A stretch of DNA of 64,000 nucleotides from Bacillus sp. V3B (GCF_024494465.1 NZ_JAETXM010000011.1:1-64000), one strand, 5' to 3'. Shown: positions 9,657-18,815, counted from the first letter of the stretch. Made by a program: numbers and translations. The notes: a model not told the origin generated them from the sequence alone.

Positions 9657-9710
9657 ATAGTATCCTTTTATATACTATATCACTTAAAAGTGCGTACTTT
9701 TTAAAATGAT
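9657..9710. promoter_or_regulatory. HxlR-type operator/promoter, copy 1
   Basis: It shares TAGTATC-TTTTATATACTATA and CACTT-AAGTGCGTACTTT with the control regions of both HxlR genes in this element (11507-11551 on the opposite strand and 12773-12825). It lies upstream of the FMN reductase. The divergent regulator gene expected on the other side is absent here. Confidence 0.65.
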
Positions 9711-9827
9711 ATATGTGAGTAATAATAATATTGTAAGTTAAAAATAAAAAGATAGTATTAACAGAACGTATATGAGTTTTCGTAAGGTAAAAGAAGAATA
9801 CGTTTTGAAGAGAAAGGCTGATATAAA

Positions 9828-10382
9828 GTGACAAAAATCGGTATTTTAGTTGGTAGTCTGCGGAAAGAATCTTTTTCTAAAAAAATTGCAGCCAATGTTG
9901 CGGCTTTATTCCCTGAAGGATATGAAAGTGAATTTATCGAAATCGAAAATTTACCTTTCTATAATCAAGATTATGATAATGAAAACAATGTTCGGGCAGA
10001 ATATACTACTTTCCGTAATAGAATAAAGGAAATTGACGCTGTTTTATTTGTAACGCCTGAATATAACCGTTCTGTACCTGCTGTATTAAGTAACGCACTG
10101 GATGTAGGTTCCCGTCCTTATGGAGCAAGTGTATGGAATGGCAAACCGGCGGCTATTATCAGTCAATCTCCCGGTAATTTGGGTGGATTTGGCGCAAACC
10201 ACCATTTGCGTCAGATTATTACATGCTTAAATATGCCAGTGGTTCAACAACCAGAAGCTTATATTGGTAATACCACAGATTTATTGGATGAAAGTGGCAA
10301 AGTTAAGAATGAAGGAACTGTTCAATTCTTACAATCATTCGTCGACACGTTTGTTAATTTGATTAAGAAATATCAAGCGTGA
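9828..10382 (+). CDS. NADPH-dependent FMN reductase / quinone-azo reductase family
   Basis: A flavodoxin-fold protein of 184 aa, the normal size for the family. The FMN phosphate loop is GSLRKESFSKK at residues 9-19 and the second flavin loop is TPEYNRSVPAVLSNALD around residue 77. Members reduce FMN, quinones, azo dyes or chromate with NAD(P)H; the substrate cannot be told from sequence. The ORF-opening GTG at 9828 is preceded by the weak AGAGAAAGG. The shared operator upstream suggests control by an HxlR regulator that senses electrophiles or redox stress. A strong terminator follows at 10442-10487. Confidence 0.88.
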   Translation: MTKIGILVGSLRKESFSKKIAANVAALFPEGYESEFIEIENLPFYNQDYDNENNVRAEYTTFRNRIKEIDAVLFVTPEYNRSVPAVLSNALDVGSRPYGASVWNGKPAAIISQSPGNLGGFGANHHLRQIITCLNMPVVQQPEAYIGNTTDLLDESGKVKNEGTVQFLQSFVDTFVNLIKKYQA

Positions 10383-10441
10383 GATCATTTCGGTTCTTCT
10401 GCAAAGAAGATTAAATGTTCTCTGGCTGAAGGTAAAGAAAG

Positions 10442-10487
10442 AGGTTGGAGCATATAGCAGAAGAAATTCTGTTTTATGCTCCAACCT
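10442..10487 (+). terminator. Terminator after the FMN reductase
   Basis: 13-bp arms AGGTTGGAGCATA and TATGCTCCAACCT followed by TTTTTGTTTT. Confidence 0.85.
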
Positions 10488-10608
10488 TTTTGTTTTAGAA
10501 AATAGAATAAAAAAAGACAAACTCCTGACTTTAAGGATAATGACACGAGCAAATTACAACAATCTCAATGAGTTAATCAAATTCAGAATAACTATTTCCG
10601 TAAACTCC

Positions 10609-11451
10609 TTAATCTTCTAAAGTTTCGAATTTACCCTCACGATAATCCTGATAAGCCTGTCGTATTTCTTCTTCTGTATTCATTACGAAAGGTCCATATG
10701 CTACTACAGGTTCTTTGATAGGCTCACCTGCAAACAGAACAAGTCGTAAGTTTTCGTTTGCAGAAACATGGATACCACTTCTAATCTCTTCATCTGTGGA
10801 ACCTAGCCACATCGCTTGCCCTTTTTTCGCTTCGACTTTATTTTCTCCGAATGTGCCACTTCCTTCTAATACATAAATATAGCCATTATAAGTACCAGGA
10901 AGATCTTGAATAGCGTATGATCCTTTTTCTAAAACTATTTCTACAAATGTAACAGGTGCGTAATTCAGTGTATTCGATACAATATCTCCTGACGAACCTG
11001 AAAATACCCTAATTAAAGCACCATTCTCCTCACGAACAGGCATGTCTTTTGAATGCATATTTTGATAACGGGGTTTTACCATTTTATATTTACGAGGTAA
11101 GTTAACCCAAAGTTGAAGGAGATGAACTTTTTCACCATCAAGTGGTGATTCGTTATGAAGAACCCCTCTACCAGCAGTCATAAATTGCAAGTCTCCCTTT
11201 TCTAGAATTCCCCCCGCACCAGTAGCATTGTCATAATGTTGAAGTCTTCCATCGATGATATATGTTAGGGTCTCTATACCACGATGAGGATGCACATCAA
11301 ATGTTCCTTTTTCAAATTTATCTTCCATTAATAATAAAAACGGGTCATAATCCACCCAATTTCCAGGTGCAAGAACGGGTCCAGCGGTATGAATAGGACT
11401 GATTTTTTGTTCGTTTACCGTCCATATTTTTTTTATTTCACGAAGTTTCAT
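10609..11451 (-). CDS. Pirin family protein (cupin, possible quercetinase)
   Basis: A 280-aa bicupin from the ATG at 11451, preceded by AAGGAGATG; an in-frame start 33 bases upstream lacks such a site. The N-terminal cupin carries the metal ligands HPHRGIETLTY and H in LHNE. The C-terminal pirin domain ends in YQDYREGKF. Bacterial pirins bind iron and some oxidise quercetin; others act in redox control. The gene is divergent from an HxlR regulator with a shared operator between them, so the regulator at 11564 probably controls it. It is part of the electrophile/redox cargo of the transposon. Confidence 0.9.
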   Translation of the reverse strand: MKLREIKKIWTVNEQKISPIHTAGPVLAPGNWVDYDPFLLLMEDKFEKGTFDVHPHRGIETLTYIIDGRLQHYDNATGAGGILEKGDLQFMTAGRGVLHNESPLDGEKVHLLQLWVNLPRKYKMVKPRYQNMHSKDMPVREENGALIRVFSGSSGDIVSNTLNYAPVTFVEIVLEKGSYAIQDLPGTYNGYIYVLEGSGTFGENKVEAKKGQAMWLGSTDEEIRSGIHVSANENLRLVLFAGEPIKEPVVAYGPFVMNTEEEIRQAYQDYREGKFETLED

Positions 11452-11506
11452 ATTTCCATCTCCTTTTTTAGCTATTAGAATCATAATAAATCATTGAAAT
11501 TAATTA

Positions 11507-11551
11507 TGTAAGTATGCACTTTATAGTGGTATAGTATACAAAAGGATACTA
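11507..11551. promoter_or_regulatory. HxlR-type operator between pirin and regulator, copy 2
   Basis: On the minus strand it reads TAGTATCCTTTTGTATACTA, then CACTATAAAGTGCATACTT, matching the copies at 9657 and 12773. Confidence 0.65.
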
Positions 11552-11563
11552 AAGGAGGTTAAC

Positions 11564-11902
11564 ATGAAAATACAACCTAAATACTGTAAAGTACAAGGTC
11601 CTCTTTCAATTCTAGTTGGAAAATGGAAGCCAATTATCTTATTGTATCTAATGTCGGAGGGTACAATGCGATACGGGGAATTAAAAAAAGCACTAGTAGG
11701 TATTACACCTAAAATGCTAACAAGTCAATTACGAGAATTAGAAGAAGAAGGGCTCATAAGTCGGGAAGTATATCCTCAAGTCCCACCAAAAGTTGAGTAT
11801 TCAATAACTGAGTATGGAATAACATTGAAGCCTATTTTGGAAGCAATGCATGAGTGGGGGACGAAGCATATCACAATAAAAATGGAGAATGTAAAGCATT
11901 AA
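11564..11902 (+). CDS. HxlR-family winged-helix regulator
   Basis: A 112-aa protein with the HxlR signature: a cysteine near the N terminus ([16 protein letters not shown]), the winged helix with RYGELKKALVGITPKMLTSQLRELEEEGLI, and the wing [15 protein letters not shown]. Relatives such as HypR and YodB sense quinones or disulfide stress through that first cysteine. AAAGGAGGT lies seven bases before the ATG. It is divergent from the pirin gene and about 70% similar to the second HxlR at 12409, so one is probably a duplicate. Confidence 0.92.
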   Translation: MKIQPKYCKVQGPLSILVGKWKPIILLYLMSEGTMRYGELKKALVGITPKMLTSQLRELEEEGLISREVYPQVPPKVEYSITEYGITLKPILEAMHEWGTKHITIKMENVKH

Positions 11903-12039
11903 TGTTACACATACGGTCGAAGTTGTTTTTTATTCAGAAGGGTACGAAATAACTGAGTAGCTGTTTATTCAGATGTGCTTTTTAAGCAGGGAATAATCTC
12001 CTTTTATCGAATTATAAATGGTAAAAAGGAGATGAAACT

Positions 12040-12198
12040 ATGGATCGCATTGAAGTATCAATAGCGAATCAGTCATTGAAATGTTCTAAATGTAATAAAG
12101 AAATAATGGATGAATAGGAATACCATGATAATAATGGAGTTTGCGATGATTGTTACAGTGTTCCTTTAAAAAAAAGCAGAGGTTTAATTATTAATTGA
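12040..12198 (+). pseudogene. Small zinc-ribbon-like gene with an in-frame stop
   Basis: A frame beginning ATG at 12040 after AAAAAGGAGATG reads a first CxxC (KCSKCNKE), meets TAG at codon 27, and then continues in the same frame with a second CxxC (VCDDCYS) to a stop at 12198. The four cysteines would make one zinc ribbon of about 52 aa, so the internal stop looks like a disabling mutation rather than a true end. No neighbour suggests a function. Confidence 0.45.
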
Positions 12199-12266
12199 TT
12201 ATAGTATTCCTTTTGATAAATGGTCAAAGAAACGTAAATTAAGTTCCTTAGCGTATGAAGAAACTG

Positions 12267-12307
12267 AATAACCCGTTCGAAAAATGAACTTTTTCGAACG
12301 GGTTATT
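12267..12307. terminator. Strong symmetric hairpin
   Basis: Perfect 18-bp arms starting AATAACCCGTTCGAAAAA with a TGAAC loop and a T-run after it. It works for either strand in principle. Confidence 0.85.
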
Positions 12308-12381
12308 TTTGTATAGTTATTCCAGAAAGGGTCATTTAATTGAGCAATACCTTTAAAGAAAACTGGATATTTAATTAAAAC

Positions 12382-12403
12382 AAGCTGCCTTAATTGGCAG
12401 CTT
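12382..12403. terminator. Hairpin at the end of the second HxlR gene
   Basis: 8-bp arms AAGCTGCC and GGCAGCTT just past the stop of the minus-strand HxlR gene. T-rich on the plus side and A/T-rich on the minus side. Confidence 0.65.
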
Positions 12404-12408
12404 TTTAT

Positions 12409-12756
12409 TTACTCACTCTTTCGTTCATTTTTTTGTCTTTTATGCAATGTATGCTTTGTTTCCCATTCATGCATTGCGTGTAAGATTGGTTCCAAGCTCC
12501 TGCCATATTCAGTAATCGAATATTCCACTTTAGGAGGAACCTGTGGGTAGACAACACGCTGAATAATATCCTCGTTTTCCAACTCGCGTAATTGATTAGT
12601 CAGCATTTTTTGCGTGATTCCAGGCATTCTTCGTTTTAATTCACTGAATCTTTGAGTACCGTTCTTCAATAAATGCAATAAGATAATTGGTTTCCATTTC
12701 CCGACTAATATGCTTAAAGAATCTGCTACACCACAGAATTCTGGTTCTATATTCAT
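12409..12756 (-). CDS. HxlR-family winged-helix regulator, second copy
   Basis: A 115-aa protein with the same architecture as the gene at 11564: [17 protein letters not shown] with the conserved cysteine, a winged helix [21 protein letters not shown] and the wing [28 protein letters not shown] precedes the ATG. It is divergent from the DoxX remnant and the LLM oxidoreductase, with a copy of the shared operator in between. It probably represses these genes until an electrophile or thiol stress modifies the cysteine; that is inference from the family. Confidence 0.92.
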   Translation of the reverse strand: MNIEPEFCGVADSLSILVGKWKPIILLHLLKNGTQRFSELKRRMPGITQKMLTNQLRELENEDIIQRVVYPQVPPKVEYSITEYGRSLEPILHAMHEWETKHTLHKRQKNERKSE

Positions 12757-12772
12757 CCTAATTACCCCCTTA

Positions 12773-12825
12773 GTATCTTTTTATATACTATACCACTTTT
12801 AAGTGCGTACTTTTTAAAATGATTA
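12773..12825. promoter_or_regulatory. HxlR-type operator/promoter, copy 3
   Basis: It reads TAGTATCTTTTTATATACTA and CACTTTTAAGTGCGTACTTT, nearly identical to copy 1 at 9657. Confidence 0.65.
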
Positions 12826-12884
12826 TTATGAGCAATAATAACATTATTCAAAGGAAATTTAAAAACATTTTAGATAAAGAGAAT

Positions 12885-12998
12885 GAAAGGGGAGGACAAA
12901 AAGGTGGATATGAATACTGTCTTGCTACATTAGTTGTAGCAATTGCTATAGCTCTTACGGGTGCAGGGCAATATTCACTGGATGCTACTTTATTTTAA
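12885..12998 (+). pseudogene. C-terminal remnant of a DoxX-family membrane protein
   Basis: The frame ending at the TAA at 12996 reads KGGYEYC, ATLVVAIAIALTGAGQYSLD and a short tail, matching the last helix and conserved GxGxYSLD of DoxX proteins. The N-terminal three helices are gone. DoxX genes are common partners of HxlR regulators and redox enzymes, so this was probably the first gene under copy 3 of the operator, later deleted to bring the oxidoreductase close to the promoter. Confidence 0.6.
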
Positions 12999-13034
12999 GG
13001 GAAGATCATTATATGAATGAAAGAGGGTTGCCTT

Positions 13035-14081
13035 ATGAGCATTGCAAATCAAGAGAAGTTTGAATTTGGTATCTATACTTTTGGAGAAATAATTCCAGAT
13101 CCCATTACTGGAAAAATGATTTCTGCAGAAGAGCGTATTCAAAATATCATCGAGACAGCGAAGCTGGCTGATGAAGTAGGATTGGATATTTTTGGTTTAG
13201 GGGAACATCATCGTTTGGATTTTGCGGTTTCATCTACACCTGTTGTATTAGCAGCGATTGCACAAGCAACGAAAAATATTCGACTAGCCAGCGCTACAAC
13301 CGTATTAGGTACAGCAGATCCTGTAAGAGTATTTGAAGACTTTTCGACAGTAGATTTAATTTCAGGCGGGCGTGCTGAAATCATGGCAGGTAGAGGAGCA
13401 TTTATCGAATCTTTCCCTCTTTTTGGCTATGACTTGCATGATTATCACGAGCTTTTTGAAGAGAAATTACAACTGTTACAAGAATTAAATAACAATGAAC
13501 GGGTTACATGGAAAGGGAAATTTCGTTCGCCATTAAATAATAGCGAAATTGCACCTAGACCGAAACAAAATAAGATTCCTATTTGGAGAGGAGTAGGAGG
13601 AACCGATGCAAGTGCAGTGCGGGCTGGACAGGCTGGGTTTGGAATGGCACTTGCTATTTTAGGAGGTAATCCTCTTTATGTAAAACCTTTAGTAGAAGCC
13701 TATCGTCAAGCTGGGATTTCGGCAGGTCACGCAGAAGAGGATCTAAAAATTGCGATCACAAGCCATGGCTATATTGGCAAGACTGCAGAACAAGCTGTTA
13801 ATGAATTTCATCCATATTATTCAAATTATATTAGAACGATGATGAGAAGAAATATTCCTAAAGAGCAAGTGGCAGCAGCTGTTTCTAAAAACGATGCACT
13901 TGCTGTTGGAGGTCCTGAAGAAATCGTTGAAAAAATTCTCTATCAGCACGAATTATTTGGTCATGATCGCTTTATTATGCAGCTTGATATTTGTCAGCCG
14001 TTCTCCCAAGTTGCAAGTGCGATTGAATTATTAGCTACTAAAGTAATGCCACTAGTAAGACGAGAAATAAAAAACAAATAA
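13035..14081 (+). CDS. LLM-class flavin-dependent oxidoreductase
   Basis: A luciferase-like TIM-barrel protein of 348 aa from the ATG at 13035; GAGGG lies seven bases ahead, unlike the ATG at 13017. Family landmarks are GLDIFGLGEHHRLDF, TTVLGTADPVRVFEDFSTVDLISGGRAE (nonprolyl cis peptide and FMN-binding loop) and PIWRGVGG. These enzymes use reduced FMN and oxygen to oxidise small organics. An FMN reductase sits in the same transposon and could supply the reduced flavin, giving a two-component monooxygenase; that partnership is inferred. Control by the neighbouring HxlR protein is likely. Confidence 0.9.
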   Translation: MSIANQEKFEFGIYTFGEIIPDPITGKMISAEERIQNIIETAKLADEVGLDIFGLGEHHRLDFAVSSTPVVLAAIAQATKNIRLASATTVLGTADPVRVFEDFSTVDLISGGRAEIMAGRGAFIESFPLFGYDLHDYHELFEEKLQLLQELNNNERVTWKGKFRSPLNNSEIAPRPKQNKIPIWRGVGGTDASAVRAGQAGFGMALAILGGNPLYVKPLVEAYRQAGISAGHAEEDLKIAITSHGYIGKTAEQAVNEFHPYYSNYIRTMMRRNIPKEQVAAAVSKNDALAVGGPEEIVEKILYQHELFGHDRFIMQLDICQPFSQVASAIELLATKVMPLVRREIKNK

Positions 14082-14225
14082 ATTAAAAAGTTAAGATTCC
14101 AGAATAGGGCGCTTTAATGAAGTAATGAAAAAGCCCAATTTCTTATTAATTTACGGTCAATATAGAGATAGTAAATTTTAAATTGAAATTTATAATAACA
14201 TCCTAAAGGAGAGTATGAAATTTTT

Positions 14226-15425
14226 ATGAAAAAAAAATATATTCTAATGATAATAGCTTTATTTATTGCATCATTGAACTTGCGTCCGTCAATCAACTCG
14301 ATTGCACCATTGCTCGAAACGATTAGAACCAGCTTAGGAATGAACGCCTCCGTAGCGAGTTTGCTGACCTCGATTCCGGTTCTTTGCATGGGACTCTTCG
14401 CTCCTGTAGCCGTAAAGTTCAGCGGAAAATGGGGTATTGAGCGGGTATTGGGATGGTCGCTGCTTGTCATCGGAGTCGGTACGATTCTTAGGTTCTTCAC
14501 GAATTCGGTCTCACTTTTGCTTATTACCGCTTTTATCGCGGGTATAGGGATTGCATTTGCAGGACCGCTTCTTCCCGGATTTATTAAGCGCCACTTTCCT
14601 AAGCATGTGCCCTCGATGATTGCGATATACACAGTTGCGCTTACTTTGGGAGCAGCACTAAGCTCGAGCTTGACCGTGTCGATGCAGAATAGTATGAACT
14701 CTTGGCAGAGCGCGCTCGGGATATGGGCGGTAATCGCATTCGTCGCCGTGCTGTTTTGGTGGTTGTTCGTTATACGGCATATTAGACCGCAAGATCATCC
14801 CACTTCAACCGGCACGAAGACGAGAATGCCATGGACAGATAAGAAAGCGTGGCTACTTACACTGACGTTCGGCTTGATGGCCATGCTATTCTATTCATTC
14901 ACAGCTTGGTTGCCACAGATTATTCAAGGGATGGGCTATAGTAAGTCCTACGCTGCAAGCGCGCTTACGATTTTCGTCGCTGTTCAGATTCCGGTAAGCC
15001 TTGTTCTGCCGATCTTGCTTCGCAAATTCCCTTCCCGTCGCCTTTGGCTAACGGTTGCAGCGCTGTTGGAACTTGTCGGGCTTGTGATGCTTGCGTCCTC
15101 CATTGAACCGTGGGTTGCCACGATCTTTATTGGTGTAGGCGCTGGTGCATTGTTTTCTCTCAATCTACTACTGCCTTTGGACGCTACCGACAATCCGCAA
15201 GAGGCGGCTGCTTGGTCGGCCATGACTCAATCAGCCGGCTATGTGATCGGGGCAACCGGCCCCCTTATTCTTGGCTGGATTTACGATGCGACGGATAGCT
15301 TCTCAACAGCAATAGTGGGGCTGATTGTAATTGTCTTAGCGATGATGGTCGTGCAGACTGTCGCCACTACCATAAAAAGAAAACAACAATCGGAAGAAAT
15401 TAATCGCAATAATAAAATATCATAA
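14226..15425 (+). CDS. MFS exporter/importer, CynX/NimT family
   Basis: A 399-aa permease with about 12 hydrophobic helices. The N terminus LNLRPSINSIAPLLETIR and the motif FIKRHFPKHVPSMIAIYT are typical of the cyanate/2-nitroimidazole transporter group. The gene is visibly richer in G and C than its neighbours, with codons such as GCG and CTC, pointing to a separate origin inside the transposon cargo. The ATG follows AAGGAGAG at a long spacing of about 14 bases, so translation may be weak. A stem-loop at 15496-15530 and another at 15679-15719 follow. The substrate is unknown. Confidence 0.88.
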   Translation: MKKKYILMIIALFIASLNLRPSINSIAPLLETIRTSLGMNASVASLLTSIPVLCMGLFAPVAVKFSGKWGIERVLGWSLLVIGVGTILRFFTNSVSLLLITAFIAGIGIAFAGPLLPGFIKRHFPKHVPSMIAIYTVALTLGAALSSSLTVSMQNSMNSWQSALGIWAVIAFVAVLFWWLFVIRHIRPQDHPTSTGTKTRMPWTDKKAWLLTLTFGLMAMLFYSFTAWLPQIIQGMGYSKSYAASALTIFVAVQIPVSLVLPILLRKFPSRRLWLTVAALLELVGLVMLASSIEPWVATIFIGVGAGALFSLNLLLPLDATDNPQEAAAWSAMTQSAGYVIGATGPLILGWIYDATDSFSTAIVGLIVIVLAMMVVQTVATTIKRKQQSEEINRNNKIS

Positions 15426-15495
15426 GCCAACCTTATTGAAAATAATGTTTTAGATTGGGGTTGCTGATCTCACGCGGTTTTTAGAATTACAAAAT

Positions 15496-15530
15496 CGGCA
15501 GCCTAGGGAAGATAAAGTCCTAGACTGCCG
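15496..15530 (+). terminator. Terminator after the MFS gene
   Basis: Imperfect 13-bp arms (CGGCAGCCTAGGG and TCCTAGACTGCCG) followed by CTGTTTTATT. Confidence 0.7.
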
Positions 15531-15678
15531 CTGTTTTATTGAACTATTGTTTCCCGTTTAACAATACGACCTAATTAAAGGTAAGTTGTTATTCCACAAT
15601 CAGAGCGCGATTGTGGAGCAACATAGATAGAAAATGACCAATCCTTTTTTATAAAAGCCAAACCTAAACCTGCTGGAG

Positions 15679-15719
15679 AAGAATCCATTTTGATCAACCT
15701 TTTTTCAAAATGGATTCTT
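15679..15719 (+). terminator. Second terminator before the transposition genes
   Basis: Perfect 15-bp arms starting AAGAATCCATTTTGA, followed by TTTTATTTA. A separate palindrome TTCCACAATC..GATTGTGGA lies near 15592-15618. Confidence 0.75.
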
Positions 15720-15789
15720 TTTATTTATCTTAAAATATGGGCTTCTGAGTTATTTTTGATCAGACTTTATTTCAAAGCGACACTCTTTG

Positions 15790-16599
15790 CTATTCGATTC
15801 CAATCACTAAATGATCACGGGCTGCTTCGACTACTTCTGTGGTAATTGTTCTTAATTGATTAATTTCCATAATTCGCTCAATTTGACTGAATAAACGTTG
15901 GATTAATCGAAAATTTCCTCCTGTAATCTTGATTATCGTTGTGATAGCTTCGTAATCAGAAAAATCTTCTAGTTTAATAGACAGTCCAAGTTCTTTCCAC
16001 TTATATTCTAGTATATGATGTATTTCTTCCCTGCTCAGCTTAGCAAATTCATGAGCAAATCCAATCCTGGAATAAAGTTGAGGATATCTAGATAGTCTTT
16101 TTTCAATACCAGGCATACCTACAAGAATCATACCGAAATTATTTTGATCATAGATATCTCTTAATTGTTCAAGTGATTGTAACTTCAACCGATCTATCTC
16201 GTCAATAATAAGAAGTTCTACTCCATGAAAGCTTGGCACATAGAAATTTCCCTTTCCCGTTTGTTGAAACTCATAAGTGGATTTTGCTAGATTTAAACTT
16301 ATGTCTAACGATTGCAAATCACTTGTCATTTTAGAAGCTTTAATTGCTGGGGCAGTATAAAAAAGTGTTTTACACTGTAAAATTTTCTTTTCTATCGGTT
16401 TATTTTGTATTTCTTTAAAATTATATTGGGTGAACTGTTCAACATAATCCCATTTAGAAAAATATCTAGACGATAGTGTTTTACCAACTCCAGGAAGTCC
16501 ATAACAAATACCAATATATTTATATTTAATACAGGCTTCACAAAATTCCATAAAACGTTTATATTCTTTCGTTTCTATAAAACTCAAATGACTATTCAT
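15790..16599 (-). CDS. tnpB: Tn552-type transposition ATPase (TnpB/TniB-like)
   Basis: A 269-aa AAA ATPase, essentially the length of the Tn552 p271 protein. Walker A is GLPGVGKT (34-41), Walker B is LLIIDEID (129-136), and sensor residues follow in GMPGIEKRLSRYPQLYSRIGF. It assists the transposase in target choice, as MuB does for Mu and TniB for Tn5053. It overlaps the end of tnpA by 8 bp, so the two are co-translated. It is the last gene of the three-gene transposition unit and looks intact. Confidence 0.93.
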   Translation of the reverse strand: MNSHLSFIETKEYKRFMEFCEACIKYKYIGICYGLPGVGKTLSSRYFSKWDYVEQFTQYNFKEIQNKPIEKKILQCKTLFYTAPAIKASKMTSDLQSLDISLNLAKSTYEFQQTGKGNFYVPSFHGVELLIIDEIDRLKLQSLEQLRDIYDQNNFGMILVGMPGIEKRLSRYPQLYSRIGFAHEFAKLSREEIHHILEYKWKELGLSIKLEDFSDYEAITTIIKITGGNFRLIQRLFSQIERIMEINQLRTITTEVVEAARDHLVIGIE

Positions 16600-18043
16600 T
16601 GAAATACCTTTTTAATTTCGTCTTCTTATGGTCTGTTACAGTTTCTTTGTCAGCTAAATCTGCTTGCTTACTTATCTTGATTTCTTCTGATATAGTTCTT
16701 GTGGGGGCTATCTGTTTCTGTAATTCCCTGCGTCGCTTATTACGAGCAGCAACAATTTCTTTAACGTCCACAGTGAACTCAGAAAGCTCCGCACAAATCG
16801 CTGTACAAAGATACTTTTCTTGATAAAACACTCGTATTTCAGCCATATCTCTTGGATCATAGCGAATGATGACAAGTTCTCCTACATAGGCTGCCAAATT
16901 AACGTTCATATAACGAAATCCTTGAAAGTGAATGCCATCAGAGCGAACTTTTCTTGGTTTTGCTACATTCAATAGTAATAAATCTAGTGTTTCCAAACTT
17001 TCCGGTAGATTAGGTAAAAATCCAGATTCATTCCACATAAATGAAGGAGTCATTTTTGTCGTCCCATGTATTCGATTGTGATAATCTTCCAAGATGAAAT
17101 GAGTCAGTTGGTTTTCCAATTCTTTAAAAGTGATAAGTCTATCTGTTGATTTTTCTTTTGTATATCCAGGTAAATCTTGTAAGAATAATTGGTTAATACT
17201 AAGAAAAAAGCGTTCTATTTTTCCTCGTCCCCTAGGGACTCCTATCGTAGAAAACAACAAAATCATTTTAAGATCAACAGCTACTTGTTCAAGATGTGTA
17301 GAAGTAAAATCACTCCCGTGATCCGTATAAAAGTTTTCTGGAATGCCACACATAGGCCAATTCTTATTCCCTTTTTTCCATATTGCACGATGTAAGGTAA
17401 GTGCAGTTTGAATCGCTGAAGGATCTTGGAAACTCAAAGAAAAACCAGTAATGGCTCTACTGTAGTCGTCCATAATAATGGTTAGCCAAGGTCTTTCTGG
17501 TTTTTCTTTTTCATTTAATACAATAATATCCAAGAGTGTATGATCTGCTTGCCATATTTGATTCGGATAGTTCGCTTCTCTTGAATAAATAAGGTCAAAC
17601 TGATTCTGGTATTCTTTTTTTCCTTCAAAAGCGAGCGTCTTTAGAGAAGTGGGCATATTTTTGACTACAGAATAAACTTGCTTATAGGAAGGAGAGGTTA
17701 AATTTAAAGAATGGCAGTATTTACAAACTTTTCTATGAATAGAAGTAATAGAAGCCGAACGAAAAGAGAGGGCTAGCCGTTCTATTTCTTCTAATACACT
17801 CTGATTTATCCGATACGAATTTATGTCAGAACGTTTTTTTCTTATTAGTCCTTTTAAACCGAATTTAGAATACTTTTGAATCCACGATTGCAATGTTCGA
17901 ATAGGAACACCTGTCTCTTTCGCAGTTTCACTCAACCTTGCCTGTTCCATTAAAATCGGCCTTATCATTTCGAACTTTTTCATAGCTTGCTTTCGCGATT
18001 CTTCAGAATGAAAAGCAAGCTCGTTATTATTATTGGTACTCAC
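16592..18043 (-). CDS. tnpA: Tn552-type DDE transposase
   Basis: A 483-aa protein matching the Tn552 p480 length. An N-terminal helix-turn-helix (ETAKETGVPIRTLQSWIQKY) binds the ends. The rve catalytic core has D167 in IWQADHT, D241 in FYTDHGSDF and E277 in GRGKIERFF, giving the D,D(35)E spacing. A C-terminal beta domain follows. It cuts and joins the TGTCAC ends identified at 8991 and 18863. The start ATG follows GAGGTGATATAG. No damage is seen. Confidence 0.94.
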   Translation of the reverse strand: MSTNNNNELAFHSEESRKQAMKKFEMIRPILMEQARLSETAKETGVPIRTLQSWIQKYSKFGLKGLIRKKRSDINSYRINQSVLEEIERLALSFRSASITSIHRKVCKYCHSLNLTSPSYKQVYSVVKNMPTSLKTLAFEGKKEYQNQFDLIYSREANYPNQIWQADHTLLDIIVLNEKEKPERPWLTIIMDDYSRAITGFSLSFQDPSAIQTALTLHRAIWKKGNKNWPMCGIPENFYTDHGSDFTSTHLEQVAVDLKMILLFSTIGVPRGRGKIERFFLSINQLFLQDLPGYTKEKSTDRLITFKELENQLTHFILEDYHNRIHGTTKMTPSFMWNESGFLPNLPESLETLDLLLLNVAKPRKVRSDGIHFQGFRYMNVNLAAYVGELVIIRYDPRDMAEIRVFYQEKYLCTAICAELSEFTVDVKEIVAARNKRRRELQKQIAPTRTISEEIKISKQADLADKETVTDHKKTKLKRYFNE

Positions 18044-18081
18044 TATATCACCTCAGAGGGACACATTTTTTCTAAATACAG

Positions 18082-18657
18082 TTAACTCCCCACATTATTT
18101 TTATACTCTCTCCATCTGCGATAAAATGTTGCTTCACTTATATTCGTAATTTTACATATTTCTTTCACTGTCTTATTTGTAGTTTCATGTAATTCCATTG
18201 CATGACTAACTCCATCATGCTTTAGATTGAATTTTTGCTTTCTTCCTTTATATATACCTTTTCTTTTAGCAATTGAAATTCCTGCTTGTTGCTTTTCTTT
18301 GATCATCGTCCGATCTAACTCACTAAAAGCTGACATGACTGTCAAAATAAACTTTCCTGAAGGCGTTCTCGTATCAATCCCTAAATTCAATATCACTAAA
18401 TGAATGCCACGTTTTTCTAATTCTTCTGTTAGTTCCAGTAATTGTTTTGTATTCCTCCCTAGTCGGTCCATTCTAGTTACAACCAACGTATCTCCTTTAA
18501 CGAGTTGATTCAGTAAATGGTCTAATTTTTCTTTTTGTTCTAGTACTCCAGATATTTTTTCATGAACAATTTGATCTACTTTTGCATTCCTCAATTGTTC
18601 GATTTGAGAATCTAAGTTTTGATCAAAAGAAGAAACACGTGCATATCCAAAAATCAT
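18082..18657 (-). CDS. Serine resolvase of the Tn552-like transposon
   Basis: A 191-aa small serine recombinase, S9 in GYARVSS, MDRLGRNTKQLLEL, and a C-terminal helix-turn-helix (KTVKEICKITNISEATFYRRW). The ATG at 18657 has GGAGGGG six bases upstream and is preferred to a start 24 bases earlier. It resolves transposition cointegrates at its res site between the gene and the transposon end. It shares about 40% of residues with the resolvase at 8317, so the two belong to different elements. Confidence 0.93.
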   Translation of the reverse strand: MIFGYARVSSFDQNLDSQIEQLRNAKVDQIVHEKISGVLEQKEKLDHLLNQLVKGDTLVVTRMDRLGRNTKQLLELTEELEKRGIHLVILNLGIDTRTPSGKFILTVMSAFSELDRTMIKEKQQAGISIAKRKGIYKGRKQKFNLKHDGVSHAMELHETTNKTVKEICKITNISEATFYRRWREYKNNVGS

Positions 18658-18689
18658 TAAAATCCCCTCCAACATCTCCATTCAAAAGA

Positions 18690-18800
18690 CAAGTGTATAT
18701 GATAGTTTGATTGTACAGTAAAATCAATACTCACTCAATCTATCAATTAAGTATACCCTATTGATAGTAATCGAAAAAGCATTTGGACCGTTCTAAAATC
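18690..18800. promoter_or_regulatory. res site of the transposon resolvase
   Basis: A 26-bp near-palindrome at 18741-18766 runs from TATCAAT to ATTGATA around GTATACC. Further TATCA/GATAG half-sites lie nearby. It sits between the resolvase start and the transposon end, the usual place. A close copy is at 22653-22678. Confidence 0.65.
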
Positions 18801-18815
18801 TAGTTTGAAAATTAT

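Noticed and set aside
14114-14632. 172-aa frame opposite the MFS gene
   Set aside because: It is a shadow of the CynX-type MFS coding frame on the other strand.
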